Shown here: piece after piece, positions 33,164 through 43,699 of the stretch | How positions within the stretch are numbered: the stretch's first letter is position 1 | Layout: every line of letters starts with the position of its first letter | NCBI GenBank assembly: GCA_037127315.1 | Contig: JBBBDQ010001614.1 | Coordinates: 1,071,501-1,135,500 of the forward strand | Direction: 5' to 3' | DNA length: 64,000 nt | Source: Ascarosepion bandense | Lineage: Eukaryota > Mollusca > Cephalopoda > Sepiida > Sepiidae | Notes under the pieces: model-generated | What the model saw: the letters and a program-made list of their open reading frames with translations, nothing else | Told to the model about the DNA's origin: nothing | The model's database searches: none | Translations under genes and position numbers: made by a program

Positions 33164-33459
33164 CATTTGAATATTTAAAATTTTTAGGTTTCATGATTTA
33201 CGCCCCTTTGATTTCTTCTCCCAACATTTTATTATTTTTAATATTTTTGATTTTAATTTTAATTTTAAATTTAAATTTTTGTCTTCATGTAATCTTAGAA
33301 TATAAATTTTTAATATTGTTATGAGACTTAATTCCCATAAGATTTAATTCCCATGAACAAGAGTAAACTTAAATTCAAATCTATTAAATTGTAAGTATGA
33401 AATATGCGCCTGATGATTGCATAACGCATTAAACTCCCAGTCGTGCCATAGACGTAAGA

Positions 33460-33462
<3 letters not shown>
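33163..33462. other. AT-rich, no gene seen
   Basis: Composition-biased sequence between two TA tracts. Confidence 0.5.

Positions 33463-33514
<52 letters not shown>
33463..33514. repeat. (TA)n microsatellite
   Basis: Interrupted once by C. Forms the left border of the hammerhead unit. Confidence 0.93.
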
Positions 33515-33810
33515 CGCTCTCATACCCTGATTGAGCACTCTGGAAGAATGGGAGACTTTGAAAAACAGTAGCTACTCTGGCATGTACGCATCCCTCATTC
33601 AGTAATCAATTAGAGCACTCTGGCTATTGGGCCTGCATAATGACAATATACATGCTAAAAAGTCTGCATTCTTCTACCGTGCGCCCATGGCCCAGAGGTA
33701 GAACCGCCGACTGACGCCACTTCAGTCGGGTTTCAAACTTGGGTTAAAAGCAATCGGAGTCTAACCGTACTGATGAGCTGTGATACAGCGAAACAGATCT
33801 GTCTGCGGAT

Positions 33811-33813
<3 letters not shown>
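33515..33813 (+). mobile_element. Hammerhead-bearing unit H1 (PLE or retrozyme type)
   Basis: A 299-bp unit with TA repeats on both sides. In order: GAGCACTCTGG..., TTAGAGCACTCTGGCTATTG, AAAAGTCTGC, TTCTACCGTGCGCCC, an 8-bp hairpin CCGACTGA-CGCCACT-TCAGTCGG (33704-33728), a B-box-like GGGTTTCAAACTTGGG, and the ribozyme at the 3' end followed by ATGAC and TA repeats. No ORF. The order is shared with 12650-12796 and 13413-13760 (minus). PLEs are known to carry hammerhead ribozymes in their terminal repeats, and small non-autonomous retrozymes carry similar ones; which this is cannot be settled here. Confidence 0.75.
33765..33808 (+). ncRNA. Hammerhead ribozyme, intact core (H1)
   Basis: All core elements are present. 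Stem I 5' strand CCGTA (33765-33769), CTGATGA (33770-33776), stem II GCTGT/ACAGC with loop GAT (33777-33789), GAAA (33790-33793), short stem III ACAG/CTGT with loop AT (33793-33802), cleavage triplet GTC (33801-33803), stem I 3' strand TGCGG (33804-33808) with one G-U pair. Predicted self-cleavage is after C33803. The very short stem III is the form reported for PLE hammerheads, which may need a dimer for full activity. Confidence 0.88.

Positions 33814-33856
<43 letters not shown>
33814..33856. repeat. (TA)n microsatellite
   Basis: Right border of the hammerhead unit. Confidence 0.95.
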
Positions 33857-33858
<2 letters not shown>

Positions 33859-33914
33859 CTTTTATCACGATCAGGAAGTTTGAATTATTTTGACTCTTTT
33901 TCTTATGCCTCAAT

Positions 33915-34091
33915 GTAAGATACTCAATAGTAGGTACATCAATATATATATATATATATATATATATATTGATGTACCTACTATTAAATAAACGAGTGGA
34001 CCCATACGGTAACCCATACGAGTGGACCCAGACGGCGTAACGATATAAATATATTACCGTATGGGTCCACTCGTTTATTTAATAGTAGGTA

Positions 34092-34149
<58 letters not shown>

Positions 34150-34224
34150 CTGTCATTTTAGACGGCGTAACGATATAAATATATTACCGTATGGGTCCAC
34201 TCGTTTATTTAATAGTAGGTACAT

Positions 34225-34280
<56 letters not shown>

Positions 34281-34355
34281 CTGTCATTTTAGACGGCGTA
34301 ACGATATAAATATATTACCGTATGGGTCCACTCGTTTATTTAATAGTAGGTACAT

Positions 34356-34397
<42 letters not shown>

Positions 34398-34470
34398 CTG
34401 TCATTTTAGACGGCGTAACGATATAAATATATTACCGTATGGGTCCACTCGTTTATTTAATAATAACAGT
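33915..34470. repeat. (TA)n-anchored tandem array, unit about 130 bp
   Basis: Three direct units (34035-34165, 34166-34297, 34298-34410) plus a fourth partial (34411-34460). Each reads GACGGCGTAACGATATAAAT, ACCGTATGGGTCCACTCG, TTTAATAGTAGGTACATCA, a TA tract, then GTTGCTGTCATTTTA. At the left end the same sequence appears inverted across a TA tract (GTAGGTACATCAA at about 33931, TTGATGTACCTAC at about 33968), so the array starts with a palindrome. Confidence 0.9.
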
Positions 34471-35427
34471 ATTCGCAGCGTAATCGCCTGTTGTCCTCAG
34501 TCTCCCAGTAAAAACTCCAGACACGATTTCTATCTTCATTCGTTTTCCTATAAATGTGCATAGGCGTTTATTTATACAGGATATGGCCGTGTCAAATGCG
34601 CACAAGCTTTGGTTTCTCGCTATCACGCAGGAACGCAAATTAAAAAAAAAAAAGGATAAAAAACATTTCTCTGTGTCTCTGCTTTGTACCGCCCAAGCCG
34701 CGAGAAAAGTTATTATTATTACACACTCTTTTAAACTTATTTGCTCACGTGATGATAACACTTTTTTCTTAAATGTTTGTACTTAGATATTATCAATAAC
34801 ATTTCCGCACGAGTGGCAAGAAACAATATTAAACTGACAGCACACACAGAAAAAAAAAAAAAAAATGAAAAAGAAAAAAAGTGATTCGCTTCATTTCTCG
34901 TCATTTCTCGCCATTTCTCACCATTCACTTTTTTCGGTGAGAAGACCATATTTTTCAAAATAAAACAGACCACAAAATAGAAGTAATGAACGTGATACCC
35001 TTCAAAAATCAAAAGCTATTATAATCGATGTGAGTTTTGTGTGTTGATACTACAACTTTTAATCATTTTTCCCCCTTTTCTTGCTTCCGTCTTTAAATTT
35101 TAGTTCCTAACCTCAAAATGCATCAATGTAGTGTAATTATTTTTCGTACAAGCAAGATGTCAGCCATTATTTTAAATTTTTGACTCGTGCTTATTTTCAT
35201 TTTCATTTTTTATTAGATGGGGCATAGTCTATTATTATTTTTTTTTAATAGTATTTACTTTCATCCTCATTTTTCATTAACTGAAACATTGTCAACTTTT
35301 ATAGTTAATTTTTGACTCTTATTTACTTTCATCTCCACTGTTTATTCAATGAAGTTGTCAACCATTGTTATTAATTTTTTAATGGTATTTCATCATCATT
35401 TTTACTTGATGAAATATTGCCAACTAA
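34471..35427. other. No gene recognised
   Basis: Sequence between the array and a SINE remnant, with short tandem CATTTCTCGT phrases near 34900 only. Confidence 0.5.
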
Positions 35428-35665
35428 ATTCGAAATCGGAGAGCCGTGTTCGAATTCCAGCTGAATTCGTTGTATTCACTTACACGTGCAAATACCCTTG
35501 GAAAATGTATTTTTCCGTGTCACCAGCAAGGGGTCAAATAGCAGGACGGACTGAGTTGGTAACAAATTAACCGCAGAAAGTAATAGCAACATACTGCGGG
35601 AAAATCTTCGAGACATGATCACTCAAGCAATCGCCAATCCAGTAAAGCGTTTAACTGATAATTAT
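35428..35665 (+). mobile_element. SINE-A, decayed copy
   Basis: B-box TGTTCGAATTCC, body TCACTTACACGTGCAAATAC, the 3' module (ACCGCAGAAAGTAATAG; TACTGCGGGAAAATC) and TCGAGACATGATC remain. The A-box half and part of the 3' module are lost. Confidence 0.75.
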
Positions 35666-35679
35666 TATTTTTCATAGTA

Positions 35680-35687
35680 TATTTCTT

Positions 35688-35744
<57 letters not shown>
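35680..35744. repeat. (CTT)n(ATT)n microsatellite
   Basis: Immediately precedes a LINE 3' end, so it may be derived from that LINE's tail. Confidence 0.92.
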
Positions 35745-35748
<4 letters not shown>

Positions 35749-36160
35749 CGCCCCAAGCAAGGCATTTTACTGCCACTGTTGAGCAGGAGGTTACATAGGA
35801 GGAAAGTTATGAGAAAGAGTGACAGGTTATAGGAGGTGTCAGGAAGTGGGTAAGAGCAGTATAAGAATACTGATTAGAGTGGACGGCGAAAGGATCATGA
35901 GAAAGCAGATGCTGGTTAGTGAGATAGGAGATGACGATTGTCTTTACATTTAAATTTATGAAAATTGTAGCTGTCGGGGAAGCAAGTAAACGGAAGTGAA
36001 TTCCACAGGCGGGAAGTGCGAGAAAAGAAGCTACTGGAGTAGAATTTGCGTTTACATCTTATTGGTTTCACAGTAAAAGGGTGGGACCTAGTTGCTAATC
36101 TTGTGGCTTGAATAAATTCATATATAGGGGGCACAAGTGAGCTAAGTTCATATATGCGGT
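35745..36160 (-). mobile_element. CR1/Jockey-like LINE, second subfamily, 3' part
   Basis: Minus strand: QATRLATRSHPFTVKPIRCK, a FFSRTSRLWNSLPFTCFP-like block, FKCKDNRHLLSH and stop. The tail GCAGTAAAATGCCTTGCTTG differs from the first subfamily but matches the LINE at 61078-63490. 5'-truncated. Confidence 0.85.
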
Positions 36161-36574
36161 CTACCTTGTCATTTAGAATTTAACTTAAAGTCTATCTGCA
36201 TTTTTACACTTCAAGAATTTTTAACAGCATTGTAGCGGGTAAAAAGTGTTATTCAATGTTAACCGGTTAGGAATAGTCAGGTAAAAAGGTTAATAAAAAG
36301 TTAAAAACTGGATAAAAAAAAAAAAAAAAAAACTCATACCATGACATGTAGACTGTACGCTAAATAATATTTCACGGCGTAGATCACGGAAGCTATGGCA
36401 GACCACACACTAAAGTAATACCCTTTTCTTATGAAAAGTGATAAGCTTACTCAGCTTATGACACATGTATTCAAGTGGAATGTTCTGTTCTTTTTGAAAA
36501 TTAGTATTTCATACAGGATTTTCTTCCTTTGAGGCTACTATTTATTATGAATAATAATTTGTATCTTTATGTCG
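36161..36574. other. No gene recognised
   Basis: Holds an A-run at 36313-36331; otherwise nothing. Confidence 0.45.
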
Positions 36575-37135
36575 GTGTCCTGGTCATGACGATAAACTGC
36601 ATCCGGCAGCAAGGCCTGTGATTGGGAGGTTGTGAGGAGCATGGAACCACCTCTTAATTGCTGTTGTTCTAAGGTCCACCCAAACCCGGAGTGGTAGCAC
36701 CTGTTAGGGTCCCAGCTATGCTCAAATAGTTAACCATCAAACTGGGATCAAAACACTATGAAAATATAAAAATGCACTTTTATAGAAATATATACATCAA
36801 AAGAGACTTTTTTAAGAAAAATATACAGTTTTAAAGGAAAGATATTACCAACAATACATTTTTGAAGAAAAAATTACCATAAACACATTTTTGAAGGGAA
36901 AAAATTATTCTCAACAAAACATTTTTGAATACAAAACTAGAAGGCATTTTCAGTTTTCTAAAATAAAAAAGAATAAAAACAAAAACTTTTCATTAAAATC
37001 TGACTAAATCAACCTTCTCACTATAACCGAGCATAAAAAAAAAACACGAAAACAACAACAACAACAACAAAAAACAACTTAAAACCACACCTTTTTGGCA
37101 TTAAATAACTCATATGCTGTTAAACAAAACTCAAA
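36575..37135 (+). mobile_element. Repeat R4, long copy
   Basis: Collinear with 45749-46215: ATGACGATAAACTGCATCCG, TTGTGAGGAGCATGG, CACCTGTTAGGGTCCCAGC, several TTTTTGAA-AAAAATTACC phrases, ATTTTCAGTTTTCTAAAAT, CTAAATCAACCTTCTCACTA and ACCTTTTTGGCATTAAATAA. Non-coding, class unknown. Partial copies at 16604, 19690, 26720 and 60400. Confidence 0.78.
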
Positions 37136-37280
37136 CTTTATGTCAGCGAGATACGTTGTCAACTGTTCACGAATATCGTTTGGCCTTTCCTGCCTCTAGT
37201 CAGCATGTGCGAGTTGTGTCAAATCAATATTCGATTCATTGATAGCGAAAGAGAATCAAAGACAAAGGAAATTCTCCATC
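37136..37280. other. Unique flank 5' of V3
   Basis: No similarity to the flank of other VNTR retroposon copies. Confidence 0.4.
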
Positions 37281-37945
37281 TTTAATTGGAGTAGATAGTC
37301 TAAACTATCGCCCGGTTCACACTCCACCCTCCACCCACGTCTATTGAACAGGTGAAGAGGCTTATCCCTTGTTTCCTGTTCAGGTTGTGGTTTCCGGTTT
37401 TTCTCTTCTCCAAACTTTTCACTCTTTTTTTTATTTTTATTTTTTTTCAATTGGAGTAGATAGTCTAAACTATCGCCCGGTTCACACTCCACCCACGTCT
37501 ATTGAACAGGTGAAGAGGCTCATCCCTTGTTTCCTGTTCAGGTTGTGGTTTCCGGTTTTTTCTCTTCTCCAATCTTCTCACTTTTTTCTTTTTTTCAATT
37601 GGAGTAGATAGTCTAAACTATCGCCCGGTTCACACTCCACCCACGTCTATTGAACAGGAGAAGAGGCTCATCCCTTGTTTCCTGTTCAGGTTGTGGTTTC
37701 CGGTTTTTTCTCTTCTCCAATCTTCTCACTTTTTTCTTTTTTCAATTGGAGTAGATAGTCTAAACTATCGCCCGGTTCACACTCCACCCACGTCTATTGA
37801 ACAGGTGAAGAGGGTCATCCCTTGTTTCCTGTTTAGGTTGTGGTTTCCGGTTTTCTCTTTTTTCTTTTCCAATCTTTTCACTCTTACGTAGCCCCCTGCG
37901 CATCAGTGGCGTTTTCGCCTTGCTTGGGGTGATATGATTAAAAAA
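37281..37945 (+). mobile_element. VNTR retroposon with LINE 3' tail, copy V3
   Basis: Four units start at about 37281, 37448, 37596 and 37743 with AATTGGAGTAGATAGTCTAA. Each carries CGCCCGGTTCACACTCCACC and GAGGCT(G)CATCCCTTGTTTCC-like segments. The last unit joins TACGTAGCCCCCTGCGCATC, GGGGTGATATGATT and oligo-A at 37938-37949. It has the highest unit count of the four copies, and the units are nearly identical, suggesting recent unit turnover. Confidence 0.85.
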
Positions 37946-38129
37946 AAAAAACAAAAAAACTCACCATTTAAGTCCAATCTCTGCTTTCATTGCCTTCAGG
38001 TGGATACCTGATTCTTGTAACAGACAGCACCTCGGAATGAGAATAGTAAAGTAGAGTTTGAGTTCCCAAATGCCCCGCGCAAAAATCGGCCTTGTGCCCC
38101 ATTCCGCCTTCGTGTGGAGGCTCGGGTAA

Positions 38130-38232
38130 ATACTGAGTAGAGTTCGAATTCTAGTCGTGTCTATGCGTGCAAATAACCTTTTGAAAAAGGATGAATACGT
38201 TTCCTCGTCCAAACTCTAGATTAAATAATAGG
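38130..38232 (+). mobile_element. SINE-A fragment
   Basis: B-box-like GAGTTCGAATTCTAG, GCGTGCAAATAACC and TAGATTAAATAATAGG match the SINE-A head end and body. Confidence 0.6.
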
Positions 38233-38280
38233 AATTCTTTATGAAAAACCTAGTTATTCTCAAAAGATTTTAATGCAATA

Positions 38281-38707
<427 letters not shown>

Positions 38708-38754
38708 TTTTAATATTAGTTTTATAACCCAAAATATGCTTCAGGTTTAAATAA

Positions 38755-38955
38755 TCCACATCATCATCATTTATCCATCCCACCCAGATGGTGCATAGGG
38801 CAGCAACTTTTTGTTGCTGTTTCTGTAACAAACTGTTTTTTTACGGGGTAGGTTTGTTAGCCCTGCACCCAACCCAGGAGGATCGGTGAACCATTTTTAT
38901 GAAGTAATAAACTGATCCCCCACTAATTATACTTAATATAATAATGTAATATAAT
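38755..38955. repeat. Unclassified interspersed repeats
   Basis: CCACCCAGATGGTGCATAGG and TTTTTTACGGGGTAGGTTTG with GCACCCAACCC resemble a widespread invertebrate repeat (from memory). 38895-38955 (ATGAAGTAATAAACTGATCC; CACTAATTATACTTAATATA) is the inverted form of the flank at 20060-20130 and 20382-20440. Confidence 0.5.
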
Positions 38956-39205
38956 CATTCACTTCTCCCTCCAGCTATGAGAAATTGGGGAGTCAAGCTC
39001 GAATTTCAGTTGAATTCCTTGCATTCACTTATACACAAATACCCTTTGACCCATCTCTTCCCTCCAGTTATGGGTTAAATAACAAGAGAGAAAGCAGAAA
39101 GCAATGGCAACCTTCTGCGGGATAACTTCTGCCCAGTCAGTCATGTCTCTTTCGAGACATGATCGCCCAAGCGTGTATCACGTATGGCATTTAACTGACT
39201 GATTA
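38956..39205 (+). mobile_element. SINE-A, partial head
   Basis: The head from GGGGAGTCAAGCTCGAATTTC, then body, 3' module, GAGACATGATCGCCCAAGC and ACTGACTGA tail. The A-box part is replaced by a second body-like CCCTCCAGCTATGAG. Confidence 0.82.
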
Positions 39206-39320
39206 ACTCCATCAACCGGCACTTCTTTCAGGATTGCCTTCCCGTAAAGACGGAAAAAAACTTTGGTGTCGGCGAATATTCTTTACTGTCATTTTGTTCG
39301 TATGAATCTTCATTCGTAAT

Positions 39321-39330
39321 ATTATCTTTG
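39321..39330. repeat. Target-site duplication, left
   Basis: ATTATCTTTG, repeated at 39629-39638 around a minus-strand SINE-A. Confidence 0.85.
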
Positions 39331-39628
39331 TCAGTCAGTCAGTTAAGTGCCATACGTGAAACACGCTTGGGCGATCATGTCTCGAAAGAGACATGACTGA
39401 CTGGGCAGAACATTATCCCACAGTAGGTTGCCATTGCTTTCTGCGGTAGACTGGTTGCCGACCGAGGCTATAGAACCCAATCTGTCCTGTTATTTAACCC
39501 ATAACTGGAAGGAAGAGACGGATTAATACCTTTCCCAAGGGTATTTGCGCGTAAGTGAATACAATGGATTCAGCTGGAATTCGAACTCGGCTCCCCGTTC
39601 TGAGCCGATATCCACTGTACCACAACGC
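39331..39628 (-). mobile_element. tRNA-derived SINE-A, full length with TSD
   Basis: Minus strand starts TGCGTTGTGGTACAGTGGAT at the right edge and ends in (TGAC)n at 39331. B-box GAGTTCGAATTCC, body GGAAAGGTATTAATCCGTC, stem TGTCTCTTTCGAGACA. The 10-bp duplications on both sides define the exact ends of the family. Confidence 0.93.
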
Positions 39629-39638
39629 ATTATCTTTG
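39629..39638. repeat. Target-site duplication, right
   Basis: ATTATCTTTG, as at 39321-39330. Confidence 0.85.
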
Positions 39639-40149
39639 TACTTGTTCTTAAACCTCTAAAACTGGCAGGAAATACAACTATTTCAACCACGAGGCATGGC
39701 CCTTAGCCTTCTATTATAATTCTTGTTTTCATGAACGAAACCTTTCGTTCCTTTCCCAAAATAAAGACTGTTCTTGACATTTATGCAAAGTATTATTTTT
39801 GTGACGTAAGTCAAGACAGCATGACGCTTTTCAATTTTTGACAGAGGCTGGCCAGGAGAAAAGAATCAAGTTTGTAGTGACATGAGGACAGGGTGATGGG
39901 ATGATGTTTTCAGGGGAATTTAATTGCATTTATATAAAACTGGGTGTCGACAGATCCTATGTAAAAGGAACTTGATGAAGGCAAAATTCGTTGTGAACAA
40001 AGAGGTTCAGTCAGTTTGTGCGCATGCGTCTATAAGCATGTTTGCGTCTGTTTGGCTTGAGTCAGGTCTTACAAACACGGTCTTTTTTCATTCGAACATT
40101 TCGCGGGCTTTTCTAGATCGACGTGCTTTGCGATATTTTGGTTTTTATT
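39639..40149. other. No gene recognised
   Basis: An open frame from 39924 begins here and runs into the pyrimidine tract; its non-repetitive part resembles no family I know. Confidence 0.4.
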
Positions 40150-40258
40150 TCAATTTAACCGATTATTTAAACAGTGTGCTTCTTTTTCTTTTCTTTCTTT
40201 CTTTTTTTCTTTCTTTAGTTTTCTTTCTTTTCTTACTTAATACATTTCTATTACTTTT

Positions 40259-40305
<47 letters not shown>

Positions 40306-40384
40306 ACACCTTTCTTACTCCTAATCTTTCTTTTTCTTTTTTTAAGAAAAATATATTTATTTATTTATTTTTTCTTTTTTCCGT

Positions 40385-40447
<63 letters not shown>

Positions 40448-40524
40448 ACACCTTTCTTACTCCTAATCTTTCTTTTTCTTTTTTTAAGAAAAATATATTT
40501 ATTTCTTTTTTTTCTTTTTTCCGT

Positions 40525-40561
<37 letters not shown>

Positions 40562-40684
40562 GAAAAATTTTTCCACCTTTCGTTTTATTAATCTTTTATT
40601 TCTTTTTCTTTTCTTTTTTTCATTTTCTCTCTTTCTTCCTTACGTTTTATTTCGTTTTTAGAAAAAATATTCGTTTCAACTTTT

Positions 40685-40736
<52 letters not shown>

Positions 40737-40850
40737 TACTTTTTTCATCCTACTCTTTCTTTCTTTTTTCACCATCTTTTTACTCTCAATCTTTCTTTCT
40801 CTTTTTTTTTGAAAGATATATTTTCTTTCTGTTTTCGTTCATACAGTTTT

Positions 40851-40881
<31 letters not shown>

Positions 40882-41165
40882 ATACTTTTTATCCTACTCT
40901 TTCTTTCTTCACCTTTTTTACTCTCAATTTTAATTTCTCTCTTTTTTGACAGATATATTTTTCTTTCTGTTTTCGTTCATACATTCTTTTTTGCCGTTCT
41001 TTCTTTCTTAGAAAACATTTCTTTTTTTTAAACATTTCTTTCTTTTTTTACCTTTTTCTTTCTTTTTTTCTTTCTTTCTTTCTTTCTTTCTTTCGCTCTA
41101 TTTCTTAAATATCTTTCTTTTTTTCACCTTTCGTTTTCTGAATCTTTCTTTCTTTCTCCTTTCTT
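40150..41165. repeat. (CTTT)n polypyrimidine region
   Basis: At least six CTTT blocks, with imperfect longer units: 40250-40370 and 40380-40500 repeat ACACCTTTCTTACTCCTAAT, and 40735-40870 and 40880-41000 repeat ATCCTACTCTTTCTTTC and GACAGATATATTTT-like phrases. Confidence 0.93.
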
Positions 41166-42300
41166 GCCTTTCATTTTCTCTCTTTCTTCCTTACGCTGTT
41201 TCGTTTTGAGAAAAAAAATTATTTCACATTTTTGTAACATCTTTTTTTATCTTTTCTTTCTTTCTTCGTCCGTCGAATTTTCGCTTGTTTTCCATCTTTT
41301 CTTTCTTTGTTTTCTTTTTTCATCAAGAAATAATAATTCCAACTAGAATCTTTCTTTTCTTTAATCATATTCTCTTTGCGTAAAAGAGAGGAAATCTTTT
41401 TCTTCCTGCTAACTTTCCTTCCTTCCTTCCTTCCTTCCTTCCTTCCTTCCTTCCTTCCTTCCTTCCTACCGGAGATTTAAAATCAAGTCATAAATACACA
41501 ACTTAATGACATTTTTATCTTATTCTCAATTTTGTCTTATCCCATTCTTTCTTTTTATTTTGTGTGTGTATTTTCTCATATTAAAGCCTAGAGGTCAACA
41601 ATCTAAGACTTAAAACCACTTTTATTTATTCACATTTTTGTCTCCGTTCTCCAAACTGCAAACTCTTTCTCTCTCGTCTTTTGCCTCGTGTCGGCCGTTG
41701 TTGACACTTGGATTGTCATGTCACGTCTGCCATTGTTGAAGAAGAGTGCTAACGCGTTGAATTGAAGAGATTGTAGAATAATGCCTACCAAAACAAGGGA
41801 TTTTCACTGGCGAGAAACGACAGCCTACAATGCCACCCTGCGGTGGCATGTCACACTGCAGAGCAAAACTGATATTTTTAGACCAGACTCCTTCTTAATC
41901 TCACGTCTGCTTTCCTTATCCAAACTGTACGCAACATCCAAACCCCACCCATCGCAAAACTTAAAAAAAAAAAAAGAAAGGAAGAAAAATATAATAATCT
42001 CCGAATGAACAAAAATTCAAACATTTGCATTTAAGTTTTAGGAATTTTATTTTTTAATATTTGCTTTCGTTGTTTCTTTTATCATTTCGGAGGTGAAGGT
42101 GGTGGGTGAGAGGTATTGTCTTTCTTATTTCCGTTTATGGTTTAATTTTTATTTTTTTTTAAATGTTTTCACTTTTTCTTTTCGTTACAATGTTTTCTTT
42201 TACTTTATATTTACACAATTTTGATTCTTATTTGCCGTTTGAATATGTTGTTCTCATTTCAGTAATTCCTTCATTCTTTTTTTATTTTCCTTCAATTCAT
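41166..42300. other. Pyrimidine-rich, (CTTC)n at 41415-41466, no gene
   Basis: About 13 CTTC repeats at 41415-41466. 41690-42000 is of ordinary composition and holds TGCCACC-CTG-CGGTGGCA (a 7-bp palindrome near 41835) but no recognisable domain. Confidence 0.6.
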
Positions 42301-42860
42301 TCACTCATCTTCATTCAGTGACAGTTTTCTCCTCTTCTTGTTCATTTCCGCTCCTTCTTTTTTGACTTTTATCATTATTCTCTTTCTTCATTCAGATTTC
42401 TTCTTTGTTCATTTTTCTTATTCATTTTCTTTGTTCATTTTTCTTATTTTTATTCATTACGCCTTTTCATTTTCTTCCTTCAAGCTTCTTCTTCTTCTTC
42501 GTCATTCATGCTTCGATTTCTGTTTAATTTGCACTACTATACTTTAGTTCTTTTTTCTTTCATATTTCTTTTTGTTCATTCTACCTTCTTCTTCGTTTAC
42601 ATTTCTTCTTCATTCTCTTCATTCACTTTTCTTCTACTTCATTTTCTTTTGTTCGATGTTTCTCCTTCATTCACGCTTCTTTTTGTACACTCAATCTTCT
42701 TCTTCATTCAGGTTTCCTGCTTTCATCAGTTCATTTTCTTTTTACTTCTTTTCTTCATTCACGGTTATTCTTCATTCAAGCTTTTTCTTTCTTCATTCGC
42801 GTTTCTTCTTTTTCTTCATTCACGCGTCTTCTTCCTTCACAATTTTATTTGGTTATCCAA
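42301..42860. repeat. CTT/CATT-rich polypyrimidine tract
   Basis: Imperfect repeats of TTCTTCATTCA and TTTCTTTTTGTTCATT. Continues the strand bias of 40150-41165. Confidence 0.75.
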
Positions 42861-43044
42861 AATTCATGCCGATTTTAATAATTCATTTTTTAACACGTCA
42901 GAATCCGTCAAATTTATAAACATGATACAACATGCCTACATTTTTGTTTAGAGCTGACCTGAAACTATCCCTTGAAAAAGAAAGTATAAAAATTGCTTAA
43001 TTCCTGTCAATTTTTATCCTTATGAAAATGGACCATTTCAAGGC

Positions 43045-43400
43045 GCATTTTAGACACTTGATGCTTTTTAGAGCAAAGACAAAAATGCCTTGCACGCAGC
43101 AAAAAAGATGGATGCCGTGTACTATGAAGATGCCTTAGTTGACAGAACTGTACGGAAATGGTCCGCTATGGTTAGTGATTTTAGCCTTATTGACGAAGAA
43201 TGCTCAGGCAGAGCCTCACTATAGCTGAAGATTAAATGAAGATATAGATTAAGAAAAACCTACATTACACAACGCAGGGAATGGCAAAAACACTAAATTT
43301 ATCATGGTCCACCATCAATGAGCACTTAGTGAAGTCTGGGCAATCGAATCTCTATGATGTTTGCTTATGATATCATTTGAATGATAAATGTTCGTTTTAA
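43045..43400 (+). pseudogene. Mariner-type transposase, N-terminal remnant
   Basis: In one frame MDAVYYEDALVDRTVRKW then DFSLIDEECSGRAS matches the first helix-turn-helix and the linker of mariner transposases (GE-A-S-RTV-KW pattern). In the next frame TLNLSWSTINEHLVKSGQ and YDVWLPYHLNDKCSF match the second helix-turn-helix and the VWVPH-L motif. The catalytic domain is absent. Surrounded by polypyrimidine arrays. Confidence 0.8.
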
Positions 43401-43699
43401 CTCCCGACGGCTTTTTTCCCTTCAAATTTATCCAAAATAGCATTACCTCTGTGCAAATGTATATTCTGAACTCAAATCAACAATTAGTTATTGAAGAAAC
43501 TTACCTTTTTTTAATGTAAATGTCCATAAAAAAACGAACTATATTTTGCACTTTTTCTCTCCCGTAACTCTCACGAAGTCATGTAATTAACTGCAGAATG
43601 ACGTACTGTGTAGGCAACGAATTTCGGCCGATTTACTTCCGCCTGTTTACTTCCGGTTAGGAAAGTAATGCGCAGGTTGAGGAATACAAAAAAGAAAGC
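43401..43699. other. No gene recognised
   Basis: Possible mariner 3' flank. Contains a short GATTTACTTCCG/TGTTTACTTCCG direct repeat near 43640. Confidence 0.4.

Noticed and set aside
39924..40466. 180-codon open frame
   Set aside because: Two thirds is translated CTTT repeat; the first 70 codons show no family resemblance or splice context.
41781..42008. 75-codon frame at 41781 as an exon
   Set aside because: No recognisable domain, ends in an oligo-A stretch, and no splice or conservation evidence is available from one sequence.
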